DNA from: Dyella tabacisoli
GTDB taxonomy: Bacteria > Pseudomonadota > Gammaproteobacteria > Xanthomonadales > Rhodanobacteraceae
DNA: 64,000 bases
Reading direction: 5' to 3'
Assembly: GCF_003350925.1 (NCBI RefSeq)
Contig: NZ_KZ857176.1
Location: 393,202 to 457,201 of the forward strand
Program-made: the position numbers and the translations under genes
The notes under the pieces: generated by a model
What the model was told of the DNA's origin: nothing
Seen by the model: only the letters and a program-made list of their open reading frames with translations
Databases searched by the model: none
In this document: piece after piece, positions 1-8,107 of the stretch
Numbering within the stretch: the stretch's first letter is position 1
How the letters are laid out: every line of letters begins with the position of its first letter

Positions 1-1
1 G

Positions 2-409
2 TCGTTGCGCATGGACTTGGTCAATGCCGCCAAGGCCGCCGCCGACAAGGTCCGCAGCCCGTCGTTTGAATGGAGGTTGGATCAGGCCAGCGGCTTTCGC
101 GGCCGTCAACCGCCGTGCGTAGTGGGTGGCTCAATGACTCCCGCGCCGATGCAGCAGCTATGGCAAGACTTGCGCCACGCGCTGACCCTGGCCGGGCAGG
201 GCCGGCATATGGAAAGAAGTTTCACGCCGCATATCACACTCGCGTATAGCCATGGCACGGTACTCGGGACCACCGCGATCGAGCCCATCGTATGGTCGGT
301 GGCCGGTTTTGAACTGGTTCACAGCATCGTCGGCCAGGCGGGCGACTCCCAGCGGACATACGAGACCCTGGGGGCGTGGCACTTGGCCGACGAGCGCCAA
401 AAGTCATAG
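2..409 (+). CDS. 2'-5' RNA ligase family protein (ThpR/LigT-like), 3' part only
   Basis: The reading frame is open at the left edge, so only the C-terminal ~135 residues are seen. The 2H phosphoesterase/LigT family carries two HxT motifs; the second is visible as PHITLAY (about residues 75-81 of the visible part), while the first must lie upstream. Members act on 2',3'-cyclic phosphate or 2'-5' linkages in RNA; the physiological substrate in bacteria is generally unclear. The sequence after the motif (the WSV..F.LV.S pattern) fits the last strands of the fold. It ends 59 bp before the next gene on the same strand. Family is fairly sure; exact activity is not. Confidence 0.75.
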   Translation, partial: SLRMDLVNAAKAAADKVRSPSFEWRLDQASGFRGRQPPCVVGGSMTPAPMQQLWQDLRHALTLAGQGRHMERSFTPHITLAYSHGTVLGTTAIEPIVWSVAGFELVHSIVGQAGDSQRTYETLGAWHLADERQKS

Positions 410-468
410 CCAAGTGGTTTCGATTTTGGCGCACAATCGCCTACCCAACCCTAGCTACGGAGTTCGTC

Positions 469-1269
469 ATGCGTACTACCGTTCTTGCTGCACTGATTGC
501 GCTTAGCCTGGTTTCGTCGGTGTCGGCCCAGACCACTTCGGCGCGAACCCCTTCGGTTCCGGGCGTCATGACACAGCCGCTGTTGCCGCCCTATGTCGCC
601 GCGGCCATCAATGATTCCGAGCGTCAGGCCGACAAGGCCATCGATGCCCGGCGCAAAGCAGGAGAAGTGGCGACCTTTACCCAAGTGAAGCCGGGTCAGA
701 AGGTGTTGGAGCTGATTCCCGGTGCCGGCTATTTCACCCGCGTGTTCAGCGCCATCGTCGGCGCCAAAGGGCATGTGTATGTGTTGTGGCCGAACGAGTA
801 CGCCAAAGAAGACGAATCGGATGTGCTGGGCTCGCGCAAGCTGGTTGCTCAATCGCATTACGCCAACGTTGTCGTACTGGCCCAGCCTGCAGCGCAGTTA
901 AGCGTGCCCGAACCGGTCGACGTGGTGTTTACCTCGCAGAACTACCACGACTACCCGGACCCCTTTATGGGCAAGGTGGACCCGGCAGTATTGAACAAAC
1001 AGGTATTTGCTGCGCTGAAGCCCGGTGGTGTGTATGTCATTGTCGACCACGTGGCCGAGGCTGGCTCCGGCTTGCGGGACACCGATACGCTGCATCGCAT
1101 CGATCCGGCTATCGTGAAAAAAGAAGTGGAAGCGGCCGGCTTTGTCTTCGACGGCGAAAGCAATGCGCTGCGTAACCCGGCCGATACGCATACGGCCAAG
1201 GTGTTCGACAAGGCGATACGCGGGCATACCGATCAGTTTATCTATCGTTTCCGCAAACCAGCGGGATGA
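469..1269 (+). CDS. Secreted class I SAM-methyltransferase-like protein (COG4798 type)
   Basis: A 266-residue protein when started at the ATG at 469, which has an ACGGAG ribosome site 7-12 bp upstream. Residues 1-20 form a clear signal peptide with a likely cut after SVSA. The body has a methyltransferase-like glycine motif (PGAGYFT, ~84-90) and a hydrophobic strand ending in VFTSQNYHDY around the usual motif IV. This matches the predicted exported methyltransferases of COG4798. SAM is not expected in the periplasm, so catalytic activity is uncertain and the fold may be used differently. The longer in-frame start at 376 would destroy the signal peptide and lies inside the previous gene. Confidence 0.8.
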   Translation: MRTTVLAALIALSLVSSVSAQTTSARTPSVPGVMTQPLLPPYVAAAINDSERQADKAIDARRKAGEVATFTQVKPGQKVLELIPGAGYFTRVFSAIVGAKGHVYVLWPNEYAKEDESDVLGSRKLVAQSHYANVVVLAQPAAQLSVPEPVDVVFTSQNYHDYPDPFMGKVDPAVLNKQVFAALKPGGVYVIVDHVAEAGSGLRDTDTLHRIDPAIVKKEVEAAGFVFDGESNALRNPADTHTAKVFDKAIRGHTDQFIYRFRKPAG

Positions 1270-1287
1270 TGTCTGGGCTAGATCGCG

Positions 1288-1473
1288 GTGGAGACTGAAC
1301 ATGGGGGCGCGCCGGCGCCCTCTGATGACCCTATGCCGGTACGGCCGATCGAGCCTGATATTGCCGATTGCTGCGGTGAGGGGTGTGTGCCTTGTATTTA
1401 TGATCTTTATGAGGAGGCGTTGGAGCGGTATGTGGTTGCGTTGGCGGCTTGGCGTGAGCGGCATTTGATGTGA
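1288..1473 (+). CDS. Oxidoreductase-like domain small protein
   Basis: A 61-residue protein that begins at GTG; an in-frame stop at 1279 excludes anything longer. The middle holds CCGEGCVPC (residues 28-36) followed by YDLYEEALERY. This is the signature of the short oxidoreductase-like N-terminal domain (PF09791), a cysteine-rich segment found alone in many proteobacteria and in a mitochondrial protein family. Four closely spaced cysteines suggest metal binding or redox activity, but no reaction has been shown that I know of. No good ribosome site is visible, so it may be co-translated with the gene ending 18 bp upstream. Repeat A starts 8 bp downstream. Confidence 0.7.
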   Translation: METEHGGAPAPSDDPMPVRPIEPDIADCCGEGCVPCIYDLYEEALERYVVALAAWRERHLM

Positions 1474-1480
1474 TCGCAAG

Positions 1481-1845
1481 TTGGGTCGCCTGCGGCGGGC
1501 TTTCGGCCACCTGCCGGTGGTCGAGTCACTTTTCTTTGCTTGCTCAAAGAAAAGTAACCAAAAGAAAGAGCACCCCGGTGCGTCGCCCTTCGGGTACGTG
1601 AGGGCCGGCCGGGCTTTTCGACAGGGCTTCCTGCCCTGGCGAAAAGGACTCGGCATCCATGCCGAGTCCCCTGCGGGCCTGATCGTCCGCCCCTCACCGA
1701 CGCACAGGGGCCCCAAGGTCAAGAGCAAGATCAAAAGCAACGTCAAAAGCAGCGAGCGTCGCTTTTGCCCCTCCCCCTACTTGTCCCGAAAAGGGGACTT
1801 CCTTCGGTCGTAGGGGGAGGTTGGGAGGGGGTGAACACTTGCGAA
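1481..1845 (+). repeat. Structured intergenic repeat, copy A
   Basis: First copy of the window's repeat family, plus orientation. Order of parts: GCCTGCGGCGGGCTTTCGG block; hairpin I with stem CTTTTCTTTG/CAAAGAAAAG (~1529-1554); long-range strand GTGAGGGCCGG (1598-1608) facing CCGCCCCTCAC (1687-1697, one mismatch); hairpin II CTTTTCGACAGGGC/GCCCTGGCGAAAAG (1614-1646); hairpin III GGACTCGGCAT/ATGCCGAGTCC (1646-1669); CCCCTG (1668-1673) complementary to CAGGGG (1705-1710) across the long-range helix; hairpin V CAAAAGC/GCTTTTG; then a pyrimidine/purine-rich tail. Small open frames on both strands here follow the repeat and I do not consider them genes. Confidence 0.85.
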
Positions 1846-1950
1846 AACCTCTCCTGATGCGCTTTCTTATAGATTCACCCCTCCCCAGCAGCGACCCACA
1901 TCGGCTGAGATTAGGCGCTAGTCAGGCTGCTTGTAGGGGAAGGGGTGGCT
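1846..1950. repeat. Long imperfect hairpin after repeat A
   Basis: CACCCCTCCCC (1876-1886) plus AGCAGC (1887-1892) pairs with GCTGCT (1926-1931) and GGGGAAGGGGTG (1936-1947). This forms a roughly 17-bp stem with a small bulge and a 33-nt loop. Its arms resemble the CCCCTCCCC/GGGGAGGGG tail found in the other repeat copies, so it is probably a decayed or added tail module. No T-run follows, so it is not an obvious intrinsic terminator. It lies just upstream of the DUF1993 gene. Confidence 0.55.
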
Positions 1951-1996
1951 CTTAGCTGCGGTAAGCTGCGCGTTCTTTTATATAAGCGAGTACAGC

Positions 1997-2506
1997 ATGA
2001 CGACCTCCCTCTATGACACTTCCATCCCCGTGTTCAAGCAGATGCTCGGTGGCTTGGGTGTGGTCTTGGCTAAGGCTGAGGCGCATGCCGTTGAGAAGAA
2101 GATCGATCCGGAGGCCTTGCTGCAGGCGCGATTGTTTCCTGACATGTTTCCGCTGGTTCGCCAGGTGCAGATCGCCTGCGATTTCGCCAGAAGCGTGCCG
2201 ACGCGTCTGGCTGGTGCCGAAGTGCCTGCGTATGACGATAAAGCGCAGACCTTTGAAGAGTTGCGCGCGTTGATCGCCAAGACGACAGCTTATGTCGATA
2301 GCTTCACACCGGCGCAGTTCGAAGGCAGTGCGCAACGGGAGATCATCACTCGCAAAGGCACGCCGAAAGAGCGTCGTTTCAGCGGGCAAAGTTATTTGTT
2401 GAGCTATGGCTTGCCGCAATTTTTCTTCCACGTGACTACGGCGTACGCGTTATTGCGGCATAACGGTATCGAGATCGGCAAGCGCGACTATATGGGCGCT
2501 TACTAA
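1997..2506 (+). CDS. DUF1993 family protein
   Basis: A 169-residue cytosolic protein with no signal peptide or membrane segment. It matches DUF1993 over its full length: an N-terminal MTTSLYDTSIPVFKQML start, a central FPLVRQVQIACDFA helix and a C-terminal SYLLSYGLPQFFFHVTTAYALLRHNG helix. The family is predicted to adopt a DinB-like four-helix bundle; the conserved histidine in FFFHVTTAY would sit in the possible metal site. No function is established. It is flanked by repeat A upstream and converges with the pseudouridine synthase gene downstream, sharing a hairpin with it. Confidence 0.8.
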   Translation: MTTSLYDTSIPVFKQMLGGLGVVLAKAEAHAVEKKIDPEALLQARLFPDMFPLVRQVQIACDFARSVPTRLAGAEVPAYDDKAQTFEELRALIAKTTAYVDSFTPAQFEGSAQREIITRKGTPKERRFSGQSYLLSYGLPQFFFHVTTAYALLRHNGIEIGKRDYMGAY

Positions 2507-2517
2507 GTCGCTTTTGT

Positions 2518-2551
2518 GCTTACTGCGCTCCCGCTGGAGAGCGCAGTAAGC
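2518..2551. terminator. Hairpin between convergent genes (probable bidirectional terminator)
   Basis: A perfect 13-bp stem, GCTTACTGCGCTC (2518-2530) with GAGCGCAGTAAGC (2539-2551), and an 8-nt loop. It lies in the 50-bp gap between two convergent stop codons, where a shared terminator is expected. Neither side has a strong T-run, so it is at best a weak intrinsic terminator or a 3'-end stabiliser. Confidence 0.6.
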
Positions 2552-2556
2552 GGTTA

Positions 2557-3279
2557 TCAGAATCGTTCACTCGCCGGCAGGTAACGCCATTCACCCACCG
2601 CCATGCGGCTGAGCGGGATGCGGCCGATGCGGATGCGCTTGATCGTGACGATGGTAAGGCCGACCTCCGTACACATCTGGCGCAGTTGTCCGGGCTGGAC
2701 GGATTTGATCGCGAAGCGCAGACGGTTTTCACTTTGCCAACTGACTTTGCAGGGCGGTAGCGGACGGCCGTGGTAGCTAAGTCCGTGCTGCAGTCGTTGC
2801 AGGCCGTCGGGGGCGAGGGCGCCGGCGACTTCCACGACATATTCCTGCTCGATGCGTTCGGCGTCTTCACTCAATCGGCGAACCACCCGCCAGTCTTGTG
2901 TCAGCACCAACAGGCCGCTGGCTTCGTGATCCAGCGGCATCGGGGCGCTCAAGCGTGAGAAATGTCGCTTGAGTGTGCGAATGCCCGAGGCGTCGTCGGC
3001 CGATCGCGTTGCCGCCGTCACCATCGGCAGCGCGGACCTGGCCCATGGACCGGCATCGTGGCTGACCGGTTTGTGCAACAAGATCGTCGCTGGCTCGGCC
3101 GGTTCGAGGTGAGCATTCGGGTCGATCTCGATCCGCTCGTCGAGTACCTTCAGTTGCGGCTCTTCGGCGACTTCACCATTCACGCGAACCCAGCCGCCCT
3201 CGATATACATTTCGGCCTCGCGCCGTGAACATTGTGTCAATTCGGCGACACGCTTGGCGAGGCGAACGGGTTCGGTCAT
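2557..3279 (-). CDS. rRNA pseudouridine synthase, RsuA/RluF family
   Basis: 240 residues from the ATG at 3279, where the S4 RNA-binding domain begins at once (RLAKRVAELTQCSRREAEMYIEGG, ~6-29). The catalytic domain follows; the usual GRLD catalytic motif is changed to PMPLDHEASGLLVLTQ, with the essential aspartate kept at ~117. This form resembles RluF-type enzymes, which modify U2604 of 23S rRNA. The longer frame upstream to 3480 lacks family similarity. It is one of three pseudouridine synthases in the window (others at 10399 and 12844). Target base is inferred, not shown. Confidence 0.8.
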   Translation of the reverse strand: MTEPVRLAKRVAELTQCSRREAEMYIEGGWVRVNGEVAEEPQLKVLDERIEIDPNAHLEPAEPATILLHKPVSHDAGPWARSALPMVTAATRSADDASGIRTLKRHFSRLSAPMPLDHEASGLLVLTQDWRVVRRLSEDAERIEQEYVVEVAGALAPDGLQRLQHGLSYHGRPLPPCKVSWQSENRLRFAIKSVQPGQLRQMCTEVGLTIVTIKRIRIGRIPLSRMAVGEWRYLPASERF

Positions 3280-3387
3280 CGGGGTAGCCAGCAGATGGGG
3301 ATGCGCCATTGTAGGCGCCTGCGATGCTGGGGATGGCAATTGCCGTGACCGGCCCCAGATAGGGCATTTGCCACTGAGGACGTTTGC

Positions 3388-4386
3388 ATGATTCCATTTT
3401 CTGTACTCGATCTCGCTCCACTTACCGAGGGTGGCACTGCCACTCAGACATTCGCCAATACCCTGGACTTGGCACGGCACGCCGAGCGGCTAGGCTACCG
3501 GCGCTATTGGTTGGCCGAACATCACAATTTGCCCGGCATTGCCAGTGCGGCGACGGCGGTGTTGATTGGCCATGTGGCCGGTGGCACGAAGACCATCCGT
3601 GTCGGCTCGGGCGGCATCATGTTGCCGAACCATGCGCCGCTGCAGGTCGCCGAGCAATTCGGCACGCTGGCTTCGCTATATCCGGGGCGCATCGACCTGG
3701 GCTTGGGGCGCGCACCGGGCACCGATCAGGCCACCGCGCGCGCCCTGCGTCGTTATTTCGACAGCGCAGATGCTTTTCCGAATGACGTCAATGAATTGCT
3801 GGGTTATTTCGAGCCGGTGAAGCCGGGGCAGGCGGTACGCGCGGTACCGGGTGCCGGTGTGGATGTGCCGGTATGGTTGCTGGGGTCGAGTTTATTCAGC
3901 GCCCGCTTGTCGGCGGCGATGGGCTTGCCATTCGCTTTCGCCTCGCATTTCGCGCCGGATGCGATGGATGAGGCACTGGCTTTGTATCGCCGTGATTTTA
4001 AGCCGTCCGCACGCCTGGCCAAGCCTTACGCCATGCTCGGGGTGAATGTGATGGCCGGCGCAACTGATCGCGAAGGGCGCCGATTGTTCAGCACGCAGCA
4101 GCAGAGTTTTCTCAACCGGTTCCGTGGCCGACCGGGGCTTATTCTGCCGCCGATCGACGACATCGAGTCGCATTGGACACCAGCGGAGAAGCTCGCTGTG
4201 GAACAGACTCTGGCCTGCTCGGTGGTAGGGGACCCCAACACGGTGAAGCAAGGGCTGGCCGAGTTCATCGCGCGTCATCAGCCCGATGAATTAATGGTGA
4301 CGGCGAATATATTCGAGCATGCGGCGCGTTGTCGTTCGTTTGAGATTGCAGCACAGGCGCGCGAGAGCCTGGCTGCCGCCGCATAG
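3388..4386 (+). CDS. LLM-class flavin-dependent oxidoreductase (YhbW-like)
   Basis: 332 residues, full length for a bacterial luciferase-like monooxygenase of the MsnO8/YhbW group. Typical landmarks: N-terminal [21 protein letters not shown] (~34-45), the [14 protein letters not shown] motif (~73-86) and [16 protein letters not shown]. These build the TIM-barrel FMN site. Such enzymes use reduced FMN and O2, but the substrate of this subgroup is unknown. It is divergent from the pseudouridine synthase gene, with a ~110-bp promoter region between the two chosen starts. It stands alone, with an HDOD gene convergent 13 bp downstream. Confidence 0.87.
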   Translation: MIPFSVLDLAPLTEGGTATQTFANTLDLARHAERLGYRRYWLAEHHNLPGIASAATAVLIGHVAGGTKTIRVGSGGIMLPNHAPLQVAEQFGTLASLYPGRIDLGLGRAPGTDQATARALRRYFDSADAFPNDVNELLGYFEPVKPGQAVRAVPGAGVDVPVWLLGSSLFSARLSAAMGLPFAFASHFAPDAMDEALALYRRDFKPSARLAKPYAMLGVNVMAGATDREGRRLFSTQQQSFLNRFRGRPGLILPPIDDIESHWTPAEKLAVEQTLACSVVGDPNTVKQGLAEFIARHQPDELMVTANIFEHAARCRSFEIAAQARESLAAAA

Positions 4387-4399
4387 ATCGGAACAAGTT

Positions 4400-5431
4400 C
4401 TAAAGATTCGCGCTGAAGTTTCGCTGTAGATCTTGCTGGCAGCGAGCAAGTTGCTGAGCGCTGAAGCGATGAGACGCTTCAGCGCTCATGCTGGTGTACG
4501 GATCGATCAGTCGGTGTTCGGTCAGCAACTGCATCATCGCGGCATGGTCGGCGGCATGCAGTATCTGGCCCATCAGCGAAGATGGCGCAGAGGCGGTGTA
4601 CTCGATGCGCTCGGCCAGCGTGTCGAGTACGTGGACGGGCAGCTCCCAATAGCGAGCCGCTTGCAGTGTCAGTTCGGCGGCAACACGCGCGATGCCGGCG
4701 ACAAATGGCGGGGTATAGGCGGTGAAGGTACCGCCGAACTCGATGTCCAGGGTGCGGATGACCGCGCCGATACCGGTATGGCAGACCAGGCCGGCAAGAT
4801 ACGTTTCGAACGGGTCGCACAGTCCTTTACCGAGAAATACGGCGGCATGTGCGCAGCGTTCGGCGTGATCCCACAGCCGTTGGCCGGCTATTTGACCAAA
4901 CCCGCCACCGCTGGCGAGCAGGATCGGTTTCATCACATACAGCGATACCACATGGCGCAGACCCTCTTGGCCCAGCAGCACCACCGCGTGTTGCAGGCTG
5001 GCGATGGGTTGCAAGGTGCGGTAATGCACGCTGCCGGTGACGCGCATCACTTCACCCACCAGCACCGGATCGCGGCCGATCAGCTCGGCCAGCTTGGCCC
5101 CGCTGAGATGGTCGTTGCGTAGTGCGCGCAGTAGCTGTGGCAATACGCTGGGCATGCGCGGCAGGCCGCTGACGTCGTAGCGGTCGCCACCGCAGAGCGC
5201 ATCCAGGCGTTCCAGTGCCATCTGTTCTTGGGTGTCGAGCGTAGTTTGGCTGGATGCAGGCAGACCGAACACAAAGCGGTAGAAGCGGTCTTCTAGCTGC
5301 GCGTTAGCGAGGGTATGGCCCTGGGGCGCGGCGGGTACAGGGCGTGCAGCGAGGATCGGTTCATGCGGTTGCCACGCATGCCGATCAGGTACGCGTTCGC
5401 GTGCGAACAGCCGCTGCCATAAGCCCATCAT
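4400..5431 (-). CDS. HDOD domain signalling protein
   Basis: 343 residues. Residues ~1-70 are a variable, probably disordered leader. The HDOD domain follows (LPRMPSVLPQLLRALRND, IGRDPVLVGEVMRV, IASLQHAVVLLGQEGLRHVV). In the pseudo-HD position the sequence is LAGLVCHTGIGAVIR, with histidine but no HD pair, as usual for HDOD proteins, which are not thought to be phosphodiesterases. These proteins act as outputs in c-di-GMP or stress signalling in related bacteria. No partner gene lies beside it. Confidence 0.82.
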   Translation of the reverse strand: MMGLWQRLFARERVPDRHAWQPHEPILAARPVPAAPQGHTLANAQLEDRFYRFVFGLPASSQTTLDTQEQMALERLDALCGGDRYDVSGLPRMPSVLPQLLRALRNDHLSGAKLAELIGRDPVLVGEVMRVTGSVHYRTLQPIASLQHAVVLLGQEGLRHVVSLYVMKPILLASGGGFGQIAGQRLWDHAERCAHAAVFLGKGLCDPFETYLAGLVCHTGIGAVIRTLDIEFGGTFTAYTPPFVAGIARVAAELTLQAARYWELPVHVLDTLAERIEYTASAPSSLMGQILHAADHAAMMQLLTEHRLIDPYTSMSAEASHRFSAQQLARCQQDLQRNFSANL

Positions 5432-5518
5432 GTTGCGGTCCTTCCCCTCGCACGCCCCCGCGTTGCTTTTGTATCGGCAGGGTGGCGGAGAAATGTAGCG
5501 TGGCGTAACGCGAGCTAC

Positions 5519-6775
5519 TTATGGGGTCGTAATCAAGCTCTTAAGCCAATCCACTGCGCCAAGACCGGCCCGGCGGCCGCTGGCAAAGCAGGCAGTCAGC
5601 AGGTAGCCACCGGTGGGCGCTTCCCAATCGAGCATCTCGCCTGCGCAGAACACGCCCGGCAGGGCACGCAGCATAAGCGAGTCGTTCATGGCCTCCAGTC
5701 GCACGCCACCGGCACTGCTGATGGCCTCGGCGAGCGGGCGCGCTTGTTTCAGGCGTAGCGGTAGGCGCTTGATCGTTCGGGCCAAGGTCTTGCTGTCGTG
5801 AAGCTGTTCTTTGCTCAACAGCTCATGGAGCAGGGCGGTTTTGACACCGGTAAGGCCGGTATGGCGACGCAGGTGATCGCTGAGCGAATGGCTGCCGCGC
5901 GGTTTTGCCAGCTCACGCTCCAGTCTTTCCAGCGTGCGATCGGGGGCCAGGTCGAGCTGTAGCGTCGCGTGGCCGTGTTGGGTGATGGCATCGCGCAAAT
6001 GGGCGGACAGTGGATAGATCAAGCTGCCTTCGATGCCGGTAGCGGTCAGCACGCATTCGCCCTGGCGAGCATGTTCGATTTGGGCGCCGTCTTGCCAATG
6101 CGCGACGACAGGTTTCAGCGGTGCCCCCGCAAAGCGGCGGACAAGATGTTCGCTCCAGCCGATGTCGAAGCCGCAGTTGGAGGGCTGCATCGAGGCTACG
6201 TCCACGCCCCGCGCAGCCAACCATGGCTGCCAACTGCCATCGGAGCCGAGTTGCGGCCAACTGCCGCCGCCAAGTGCCAACACGACGGCACTGGCCTGGA
6301 CGTGGCGCTCGCCGTCGGCGGTGGCGAAGCGTAGGGCCTGGTCATCGGTCCAGCCCAGCCAGCGGTGATGCACATGAAAGCGTACGCCATTCTCGCGCAG
6401 GCGATGTACCCAGCCCCGCAGTAGCGGCGCTGCCTTGAGGTCGCTGGGGAATACCCGGCCCGAACTGCCGACGAAGGTCTCCACGCCAAGTTCACGTGCC
6501 CAGGTGCGCAATGCGTCGGCGTCAAAATCCTCTAGCCACCTGCCGATTTCTTTGGCGCGGGCGCCATAGCGCTGTACGAAATCAGCTTTGGGCTCGGCAT
6601 GGGTGAGATTCATGCCGCCTTTGCCGGCAAGCAGAAATTTGCGTCCGACCGAGCCCTTGCCTTCGTACAGGTCGACTTGAATGCCGGCCGCGCGCGCCAC
6701 TTCGGCGGCGATCAGCCCGGCCGGGCCGCCGCCGATGATGGCGAGTTGCGTAGTAGCCCGTGTTACCGCAGACAT
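5519..6775 (-). CDS. NAD(P)/FAD-dependent oxidoreductase (TIGR03862-like, HI0933 superfamily)
   Basis: 418 residues. N-terminal Rossmann motif IIGGGPAGLIAAEVARAAG (~13-31) and the HI0933-type motif VGRKFLLAGKGGMNLTH (~43-59) identify the flavoprotein superfamily; the C-terminus has GVFCAGEMLDWEAPTGGYLL, the second FAD contact. The GKGGMNLTH variant, instead of GGGRCNFTN, places it in the TIGR03862 branch, distinct from its paralogue at 23780. The reaction is unknown. The next gene upstream on the same strand, yaeQ, ends 9 bp away, so the two may be co-transcribed. Confidence 0.83.
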   Translation of the reverse strand: MSAVTRATTQLAIIGGGPAGLIAAEVARAAGIQVDLYEGKGSVGRKFLLAGKGGMNLTHAEPKADFVQRYGARAKEIGRWLEDFDADALRTWARELGVETFVGSSGRVFPSDLKAAPLLRGWVHRLRENGVRFHVHHRWLGWTDDQALRFATADGERHVQASAVVLALGGGSWPQLGSDGSWQPWLAARGVDVASMQPSNCGFDIGWSEHLVRRFAGAPLKPVVAHWQDGAQIEHARQGECVLTATGIEGSLIYPLSAHLRDAITQHGHATLQLDLAPDRTLERLERELAKPRGSHSLSDHLRRHTGLTGVKTALLHELLSKEQLHDSKTLARTIKRLPLRLKQARPLAEAISSAGGVRLEAMNDSLMLRALPGVFCAGEMLDWEAPTGGYLLTACFASGRRAGLGAVDWLKSLITTP

Positions 6776-6784
6776 GATGCGGGC

Positions 6785-7339
6785 TTAGGCCGGGACCGTT
6801 GCCGTCATCCGCTGCTGCGGATCGATCGCCACCGAAGTAGTCTCGGTCATCAGTTGAATTTGGCCGTCCTGAATCAGGCATTGCAGGCGCACGCCGCGTT
6901 CCAGCAAATGGGTGAGTTCTTCGACGGTGGAGGCGGGGATGTCCAGCACGGTGAGGTTCTTGTTGCGGCTAAGCGAATTGGCGATTTTTTCCCACCAGAT
7001 ATCGGCGCCACGACCGCTGTAGTTGATGACTACGACGCTTTGCGAGCGTCCGCAGGCTTTGCGGATACGCGCTTCGTCCGGTTGGCCCAGGTCGATCCAC
7101 AGCTCGATTTCGTCGGTGTAGGCCTTACGCCACAAGTCCGGCTCGTCGTCGTTGCTGAGGCCTTTGCCGAATTCCAGTCGCTCACCGGCGTACATCGCAA
7201 AGGCCAGCAGCCGCACCATCAGTCGTTCTTCGGTTTCGGAAGGGTGCCGCGCCAGGGTGAGCGCATGGGTGGCGTAGTAGTGCCGGTCCATGTCGCTGAT
7301 CTGTAGCTCGACTTTGTAGATGGTGGCGTTGAGTGCCAT
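6785..7339 (-). CDS. yaeQ: YaeQ family protein
   Basis: 184 residues from the ATG at 7339, close to the usual ~181. Family landmarks: MALNATIYKVELQISDMDRHYY at the start, RLMVRLLAFAMYA, DEPDLWRK, WIDLGQPDEARIRKACGRS and IQDGQIQLM. YaeQ has a PD-(D/E)xK nuclease-like fold and was first noted as able to compensate for RfaH loss; its real role is not settled. The extended frame to 7597 runs into repeat B and is rejected. Probably leads a two-gene unit with the flavoprotein gene downstream. Confidence 0.9.
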   Translation of the reverse strand: MALNATIYKVELQISDMDRHYYATHALTLARHPSETEERLMVRLLAFAMYAGERLEFGKGLSNDDEPDLWRKAYTDEIELWIDLGQPDEARIRKACGRSQSVVVINYSGRGADIWWEKIANSLSRNKNLTVLDIPASTVEELTHLLERGVRLQCLIQDGQIQLMTETTSVAIDPQQRMTATVPA

Positions 7340-7414
7340 GGGGGGAGCCAGGTGATTGCAGCCGCTTATTCTACCTGTCTCTTGTTTGTGTGCTTGTGTG
7401 TTAGGGGTGCCGCG

Positions 7415-8056
7415 AGCTGGATCGCCTGCGGCGGGCTTTCGAACCCCTGCCGGGGCTCGAGTCACTTTCTCTTGAGTGGCCAAGAGAAAGTAACCAAAGA
7501 GAAGGCTACCCCGGTGAGTCGCCCTTCGGGTGCGTGAGGGTCGGCCGGGCTTTTCGACAGTGCATCCATGCACTGGCGAAAAGGACTCGGCATCCATGCC
7601 GAGTCCCCTGCGGGCCTTGTCGTCCGACCCTCACCGACGCACAGGGGCCCCAAGGTCAAAAGCAAGATCAAAAGCCGCCGCTCGCGCAGCTTTTGCCCCT
7701 CACCCTGCGAGCAGGGGAGAGCCACGCTGCCTCACCATCTCATTCATCGGCGACTGCCTGCAGTCGCTCCCGAGTGCGCGCAGGACGCGCGCTGCTCTTC
7801 GGGGCCCCTATGCAGCGGTGAGGCTTGGACGACAAGGCCCGTAGGGTGGCAGGCATGGATGCCTGCCACTTTTCGCCAGGGCAGGAAGCCCTGTCGAAAA
7901 GCCCGGCCAAGCCTCACGCACTCGCAGGGCAGGATGCCCGTAGAGCGCTGCATCGGGGTGCTCTTTCTTTTGGTTACTTTTCTTTGAGCAAGCAAAGAAA
8001 AGTGACTCGGGCCCCGGCAGGGGTTCGAAAGCCCGCCGCAGGCGATCCAGGTCGCC
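7415..8056. repeat. Composite tail-to-tail structured repeat, copy B
   Basis: Two arms of the repeat family in opposite orientation, joined by a linker (~7717-7804). The left arm (plus) has hairpin I CTCTTG/CAAGAG, the long-range helix GTGAGGGTCGG (7534-7544)/CCGACCCTCAC (7624-7634), hairpin II CAGTGCAT/ATGCACTG, hairpin III ACTCGGCAT/ATGCCGAGT and CCCCTG (7605-7610)/CAGGGG (7642-7647). The right arm (minus) has hairpin I CTTTG/CAAAG and helix strands at 7818-7828 and 7907-7917 reading GTGAGGCTTGG/CCAAGCCTCAC, with hairpin III GTGGCAGGCAT/ATGCCTGCCAC. The same composite occurs at 34106 in reverse orientation. It fills the whole gap between yaeQ and the slipin gene. Confidence 0.87.
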
Positions 8057-8107
8057 GATGCGTACACCTTAAGACAAAAACCTAGAATTTAGAGTCGACC
8101 GTGAGAC

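Noticed and set aside
898..1746. 282-residue open frame on the minus strand
   Set aside because: It runs antisense through the methyltransferase-like gene and into repeat A, with Arg/Pro-rich composition and no family likeness; a shadow frame.
7462..8085. Several 60-140 residue frames on both strands within the repeats (also at 1407-1813, 25022-25442, 34015-34830)
   Set aside because: They follow the repeat sequence (proteins with FGYF...KVTR.PAG), exist in several frames at once, and differ between copies in ways that keep stems rather than codons.
8089..8106. Possible extra terminator after the slipin gene
   Set aside because: No stem with T-run could be found; only the repeat's own hairpins are present.
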